Positions 4,974 to 8,211 of a DNA stretch of 8,211 nt are shown here, piece by piece. The stretch covers positions 1-8,211 of the forward strand of contig CAYSCV010000062.1 in the NCBI GenBank assembly GCA_964429715.1, written 5' to 3'. The DNA is from JACPNA01 sp964429715 (GTDB taxonomy: Archaea; Nanobdellota; Nanobdellia; Woesearchaeales; GW2011-AR9). A program made the translations under genes and the position numbers. The notes below the pieces were generated by a model. That model had not been told where the DNA came from and did no database searches. It worked only from the letters and a program-made list of their open reading frames with translations. The first letter of the stretch is position 1; the number at the start of each line of letters is the position of its first letter.

Positions 4974-4981
4974 TTTTTAAA
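4974..4981 (-). promoter_or_regulatory. TATA box for the PKD-domain gene
   Basis: TTTAAAAA on the minus strand is centred about 27 bases before ATG 4950. The bases AGGAGTGAT just downstream resemble a Shine-Dalgarno sequence but end about 17 bases from the ATG and would precede the predicted transcript start, so a leaderless or nearly leaderless mRNA is preferred. Confidence 0.55.
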
Positions 4982-4995
4982 CTTTTCCCGAATGA

Positions 4996-5003
4996 TTTAA
5001 GAA
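4996..5003 (+). promoter_or_regulatory. TATA box for scpA
   Basis: TTTAAGAA is centred about 27 bases before ATG 5027. It is the weakest match among the promoters here. It lies only 14 bases from the TATA box of the divergent PKD-domain gene, so the two preinitiation complexes would probably interfere with each other. Confidence 0.45.
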
Positions 5004-5026
5004 TACCTTTTATTTCTCCCTATACT

Positions 5027-5761
5027 ATGCAAGAACAAATCTTCGACCTCCTCTTAAACCAAGAAGAACTTAGCTGGAAGACCATTCTCATTGATTTAGT
5101 CAATACTGAACAAATGGATCCTTGGGATATTAATATAACTCTTCTCACCCAACGCTATATTGAAGTCATTAAAGCTATGAAAGAAAATAACCTTCGTATC
5201 TCTGGAAAAATCCTTTTAGCCGCCGCCTTCTTGCTTAAAATGAAATCTGACCATTTCATTGAAAACGACTGTAGTAAATTTGACCTACTTATTCACGACA
5301 CTGAAGAAGCATTAGAAGAAGAATTACTTAATTCCGTTGATGAACATGCTGCCAAAAAAGCTCGTGAAAAATTCACATTAATTCCGAAAAATCCTCAACC
5401 GCGAAATCGTAAAGTTTCCATTAATGATCTAGTTGAAGCTTTGCAGCATGCGTTAGCTACCAAAAAGAAAGTCCTTGCCAGAATTCGTCCTGTAAAATTT
5501 ATCATGCCCTCTCGTAAAATGGATATTATGGACGCTATCCGTGAAGTCTATCATAAAGTTATGTACTACAGTGCTAAAGATCCCTCTAAAAAAGTAAGTT
5601 TCACTCAACTTCTCCCTCCTCAACCTGCTCGTCATGATAAAGTATTTACTTTTGTTCCTCTTTTACAGCTCGAAAATCACGAAAAAATAGAGCTAGAACA
5701 AGAAAAACCATTTGCGGAAATCTATATCTCCCTTCTCAATTCTAAGACTAAACAATCTTAA
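5027..5761 (+). CDS. scpA: Segregation and condensation protein A (kleisin)
   Basis: ScpA is the kleisin that bridges the heads of the SMC dimer and so helps compact and segregate the chromosome. The 244-residue protein has the family's N-terminal block: ELSWKTILIDLV (14-25), EQMDPWDINI (28-37), LTQRYIEVIKAM (40-51) and RISGKILLAAAFLLKMKS (57-74). These helices contact the SMC neck. The middle (about 80-135) is acidic then basic and loosely conserved. The C-terminal winged helix that binds the SMC head cap runs from about 165 to 240 (IREVYHKVMY, KVSFTQLL, KVFTFVPLLQLENHEKIELEQEKPFAEIYI, the last split by short turns). The open frame extends upstream to 4652, but that part is antisense to the PKD-domain gene and is not family sequence. 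ATG 5027 fits both homology and the TATA spacing. No smc or scpB gene lies in the window. Confidence 0.9.
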   Translation: MQEQIFDLLLNQEELSWKTILIDLVNTEQMDPWDINITLLTQRYIEVIKAMKENNLRISGKILLAAAFLLKMKSDHFIENDCSKFDLLIHDTEEALEEELLNSVDEHAAKKAREKFTLIPKNPQPRNRKVSINDLVEALQHALATKKKVLARIRPVKFIMPSRKMDIMDAIREVYHKVMYYSAKDPSKKVSFTQLLPPQPARHDKVFTFVPLLQLENHEKIELEQEKPFAEIYISLLNSKTKQS

Positions 5762-5830
5762 CACAACTTCAAAAAATAAATAAAGCTTTCTATGCAAAGT
5801 TCTCTAAAGTAAGTAAACTCCTCCACAAGC

Positions 5831-5841
5831 TTTTTAAATAA
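5831..5841 (+). promoter_or_regulatory. TATA box for lonB
   Basis: TTTTTAAATAA has its core centred 25.5 bases before GTG 5862. This supports a leaderless transcript beginning on a GTG start codon rather than the in-frame ATG at 5925, which has no comparable element. Confidence 0.6.
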
Positions 5842-5861
5842 CCTCTCGAACCAATCGAAAC

Positions 5862-7808
5862 GTGAAAAACGTGGTTTCTGAGAAAAATACTGAAAAAGTG
5901 CTTGATAACAAAAACACAACTCCCATGAAAACAACCAAACAAATCAAAATTCCGGCTAAGATCGTCGATCAAGTCATTGGCCAAGATGAAGCTGTGAATA
6001 TCATTCGCAAAGCTGCCCAACAGCGCCGTCACGTCTTATTGATTGGTGAACCGGGAACGGGAAAAAGCATGTTGGGTTTAGCTTTAGCTGAACTGCTGCC
6101 CAACTCCGAATTAAAAGACATCTTAGCCTACCAAAACGCCAACGATGAAAATAACCCAATCATAAAAGAACTCCCTGCCGGCAAAGGTCGTGAAGAAGTA
6201 AAAAAACAAACATTAGACACAACCCAAATTGTAAAAAATAATAACATCTTACTTTTCATTGTCGCTATTCTTACTTTTATCGCTCCCTGGTGGGCCAGAT
6301 ATTATTACAAATCTGATATAATGTTCACCGCTTTTTTCTTGGGCGGCATGATGTTTCTTGCGTCATTTTCAATCGTGCTCAGTATGGGCCCGCGCATGTT
6401 TAAATCTCAAGGTTTTTCCGTACCAAAAGTTATTGTCGATAATTTCAATAAAAAACAAGCCCCCTTCTTCGATGCCACTGGCGCTCATGCTGGAGCTTTG
6501 CTTGGCGACGTCTTACACGATCCATTTCAATCCGGCGGCCTAGGTACTCCTGCCAATCAACGTGTTGTAGCGGGAATGATTCATAAAGCTCATCACGGCG
6601 TTATTTTTATCGATGAAATTGCTACGTTGCATCCTCGAACACAGCACGAACTCCTCACCGGTCTCCAAGAAAAAAAATTCCCCATCACCGGTCAATCTGA
6701 ACGCTCCGCTGGCGCCATGGTTCGAACTGAACCTGTACCTTGTGACTTTGTTTTAGTCGCTGCTGGTAATTTAGATACTGTCAAAAATATGCATCCTGCT
6801 TTGCGATCAAGAATTCGTGGCTATGGGTACGAAATTTATATGAACGAAACGATGCTTGACACTCCTGAAAACCGCGGCAAGATTGCCCGTTTTATAGCTC
6901 AAGAAGTACAAAAAGAAAATGGTAAAATCCCTCACTTTGATGAAGACGGTCTTAAAGCCATAATCGATCAAGCTCGACGCCGCGCCAATCGTAAAGGTCA
7001 TCTCACCCTCCACCTTCGTGGCCTCGGCGGCCTAGTTCGTGCCGCAGGAGACTTAGCTAAAGAAGAAAACGTCGAACTTGCCACAAGAAAACACGTCCAA
7101 GATGCTTTGAAACTTGCTCGTCCACTCGAACAACAAATCGCGGACAAATACGTTGAACGCAAAAAAGAATATGAAATTATCATCACCTCTGGCGAACGTA
7201 TCGGCCGCGTCAATGGCTTAGCTGTTATCGGCGGCGGCGATATTTTAGCCTCTGGTATTTTACTCCCCATCGAATCTGAAGTCACCGTCGGAGGCAAAAA
7301 ACATCAAATTATTGCTACGGGTAAATTGGGTGAAATTGCCAAAGAAGCCGTCACCAACGTCTCAGCTATCATCATGCGTTATTTTGGTGAAGATATCAAA
7401 GAAACTCGTGATATTTTCGTTCAATTCTTACAGACATACGAAGGCGTTGAAGGCGACTCTGCCTCCATTGCCGTTGCTATCGCTATTATCTCTGCACTCA
7501 AAGAAATTCCTGTGCGCCAAGATATTGCCATGACTGGTTCATTATCCGTTCGCGGCGAAGTTTTACCCGTCGGCGGTGTTTCCGCAAAAGTCGAAGCCGC
7601 CATTGACATCGGCATAAAAATCATAATCATCCCTAAATCTAATCTCCAAGACATCGTTATCGAGAAAACGAAACTCGAAAAAGTCCAGATTATTCCTGTA
7701 ACCAGTCTAGAAGAAGTCATGCAGCACGTCTTCGTTTGGAAAAATCATGAAGCGCTCAAAAAGAAAATACTCTCTCCAAAAGCAAAAGCTTTAAAAACCA
7801 CTGCTTAA
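5862..7808 (+). CDS. lonB: Membrane-anchored archaeal Lon protease (LonB)
   Basis: LonB is the ATP-dependent protease of the archaeal membrane; it degrades misfolded and regulatory proteins. The 648-residue length is typical. The AAA+ module has Walker A GEPGTGKS (62-69), Walker B VIFIDE (247-252), sensor-1 asparagine in AGN (N303) and arginine-finger candidates in RSRIR (315-319). As expected for LonB, two membrane spans (about 128-144 and 153-174) are inserted between Walker A and Walker B, and the bacterial Lon N-terminal domain is absent. The C-terminal protease domain has catalytic S533 in EGDSAS and K576 in GGVSAK. Their spacing of 43 residues is that known for Lon proteases. All key residues are present, so the enzyme should be active. 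The start is GTG 5862, chosen by TATA spacing. The alternative ATG 5925 would remove only 21 polar residues. The eS8 gene follows after 11 bases. Confidence 0.95.
   Translation: MKNVVSEKNTEKVLDNKNTTPMKTTKQIKIPAKIVDQVIGQDEAVNIIRKAAQQRRHVLLIGEPGTGKSMLGLALAELLPNSELKDILAYQNANDENNPIIKELPAGKGREEVKKQTLDTTQIVKNNNILLFIVAILTFIAPWWARYYYKSDIMFTAFFLGGMMFLASFSIVLSMGPRMFKSQGFSVPKVIVDNFNKKQAPFFDATGAHAGALLGDVLHDPFQSGGLGTPANQRVVAGMIHKAHHGVIFIDEIATLHPRTQHELLTGLQEKKFPITGQSERSAGAMVRTEPVPCDFVLVAAGNLDTVKNMHPALRSRIRGYGYEIYMNETMLDTPENRGKIARFIAQEVQKENGKIPHFDEDGLKAIIDQARRRANRKGHLTLHLRGLGGLVRAAGDLAKEENVELATRKHVQDALKLARPLEQQIADKYVERKKEYEIIITSGERIGRVNGLAVIGGGDILASGILLPIESEVTVGGKKHQIIATGKLGEIAKEAVTNVSAIIMRYFGEDIKETRDIFVQFLQTYEGVEGDSASIAVAIAIISALKEIPVRQDIAMTGSLSVRGEVLPVGGVSAKVEAAIDIGIKIIIIPKSNLQDIVIEKTKLEKVQIIPVTSLEEVMQHVFVWKNHEALKKKILSPKAKALKTTA
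7790..7797 (+). promoter_or_regulatory. TATA box for eS8, inside the lonB coding end
   Basis: TTTAAAAA is centred 26.5 bases before ATG 7820 and lies in the last codons of lonB (the Ala-Leu-Lys-Thr region). A-rich sequence precedes it. It would let eS8 be made as a leaderless mRNA independently of lonB. Confidence 0.5.
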
Positions 7809-7819
7809 TTGAATAAAAT

Positions 7820-8197
7820 ATGGCAAGAACAACATCTCGATCATTACGAAAAGTCTCCGGTGGAAGATATCATTTTTCCCGTGGAAAAAAGAGCTACGAA
7901 TTAGCAGGTTTTGCAGCAAATACCAAATTAGCAGATATCAAAAAAGCCCAACACAAACGTGGTCGTGGTGGCGCTGTGCGCGAAGCTCTTCTCACTGTTA
8001 AGCAGATGAACATTGCCGATAAACAAGGCAAATCACAAAAAATTGAAATTATGAACGTAGTAGAAAATCCTGCCAACGCTAACTTGGTTAGACGAAATGT
8101 TATCACCAAAGGCTGCGTCGTTGAAACAAAACTCGGCCGAGCTCGTGTTACATCTCGACCAGGTCAAGAAGGCATGGTGAATGGTGTATTGGTTTAA
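7820..8197 (+). CDS. rps8e: Small-subunit ribosomal protein eS8
   Basis: This 125-residue basic protein is the archaeal/eukaryotic-type eS8 of the 30S subunit. It begins ARTTSRSLRKVSGGRYH with the family's conserved GGR, followed by KSYELAGFAANTKL. The central part has KRGRGGAVREALL (47-59), and the second half VVENPANANLVRRNVITKG (80-98) and TSRPGQEGMVNGVLV at the end. These are the usual eS8 landmarks, and the protein appears full length. It starts 11 bases after the lonB stop with no Shine-Dalgarno site. The TATA box inside lonB suggests its own leaderless transcript. A five-T run just after the TAA may be part of its terminator, but the window ends there. Confidence 0.95.
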   Translation: MARTTSRSLRKVSGGRYHFSRGKKSYELAGFAANTKLADIKKAQHKRGRGGAVREALLTVKQMNIADKQGKSQKIEIMNVVENPANANLVRRNVITKGCVVETKLGRARVTSRPGQEGMVNGVLV

Positions 8198-8198
8198 A

Positions 8199-8203
8199 TT
8201 TTT
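8199..8203 (+). terminator. Possible T-tract terminator after eS8
   Basis: Five T residues follow the eS8 stop after a single A. The tract is short and the window ends eight bases later, so the full terminator, if any, cannot be judged. Confidence 0.3.
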
Positions 8204-8211
8204 AGAATTTA

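Noticed and set aside
4652..5026. Upstream extension of scpA by 125 codons
   Set aside because: It runs antisense to the signal peptide and first PKD domain. ScpA proteins begin at the segment starting at 5027.
1..8211. CRISPR array, insertion sequence or prophage signature
   Set aside because: No regularly spaced repeats, transposase, integrase or flanking target duplications are visible.

Overview
The window looks like a piece of an archaeal chromosome, most likely from a small-genome DPANN-type lineage (Woesearchaeota or Pacearchaeota-like; the lineage is my inference). The archaeal signs are a membrane-anchored LonB protease, ribosomal protein eS8, an archaeal kleisin ScpA, a valine tRNA interrupted by a bulge-helix-bulge intron, T-tract terminators, and TATA boxes centred about 25-28 bases before almost every start codon. 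That spacing implies that most mRNAs here are leaderless. The scaffold carries a 100-base run of N at 1302-1401, so it is probably a draft or metagenome assembly.

Left part (1-2025, + strand): an unrecognised 174-residue protein whose real start is probably ATG 84; an SFM1-like SPOUT methyltransferase (647-1216); then the assembly gap and a Pol-beta-type nucleotidyltransferase (1402-2025) whose 5' end is uncertain. Each has its own TATA box, so they are probably separate transcripts.

Middle part (2028-3343): a minus-strand group made of two tandem paralogous micro-proteins of 46 and 48 residues (2998-3138 and 2831-2977) and a 205-residue coiled-coil protein (2065-2682). The micro-proteins are about half identical, have one membrane span each and end in PFK(V/I)PFVC. 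The first gene looks leaderless, while the second and third carry Shine-Dalgarno-like sequences, which suggests an operon. Diverging from them is tRNA-Val(UAC), with a 30-base intron in the T loop between positions 59 and 60.

Right part (3393-8203): a minus-strand secreted, membrane-anchored protein with two PKD domains (3439-4950) shares a 76-base divergent promoter region with scpA (5027-5761). LonB (5862-7808, GTG start) and eS8 (7820-8197) follow on the + strand. The eS8 promoter appears to lie inside the last codons of lonB. Together these are housekeeping genes (chromosome segregation, membrane proteolysis, translation) mixed with lineage-specific surface and membrane proteins. I see no mobile element, CRISPR array or defence cassette. 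The least described items are the micro-protein pair and the T-loop tRNA intron.
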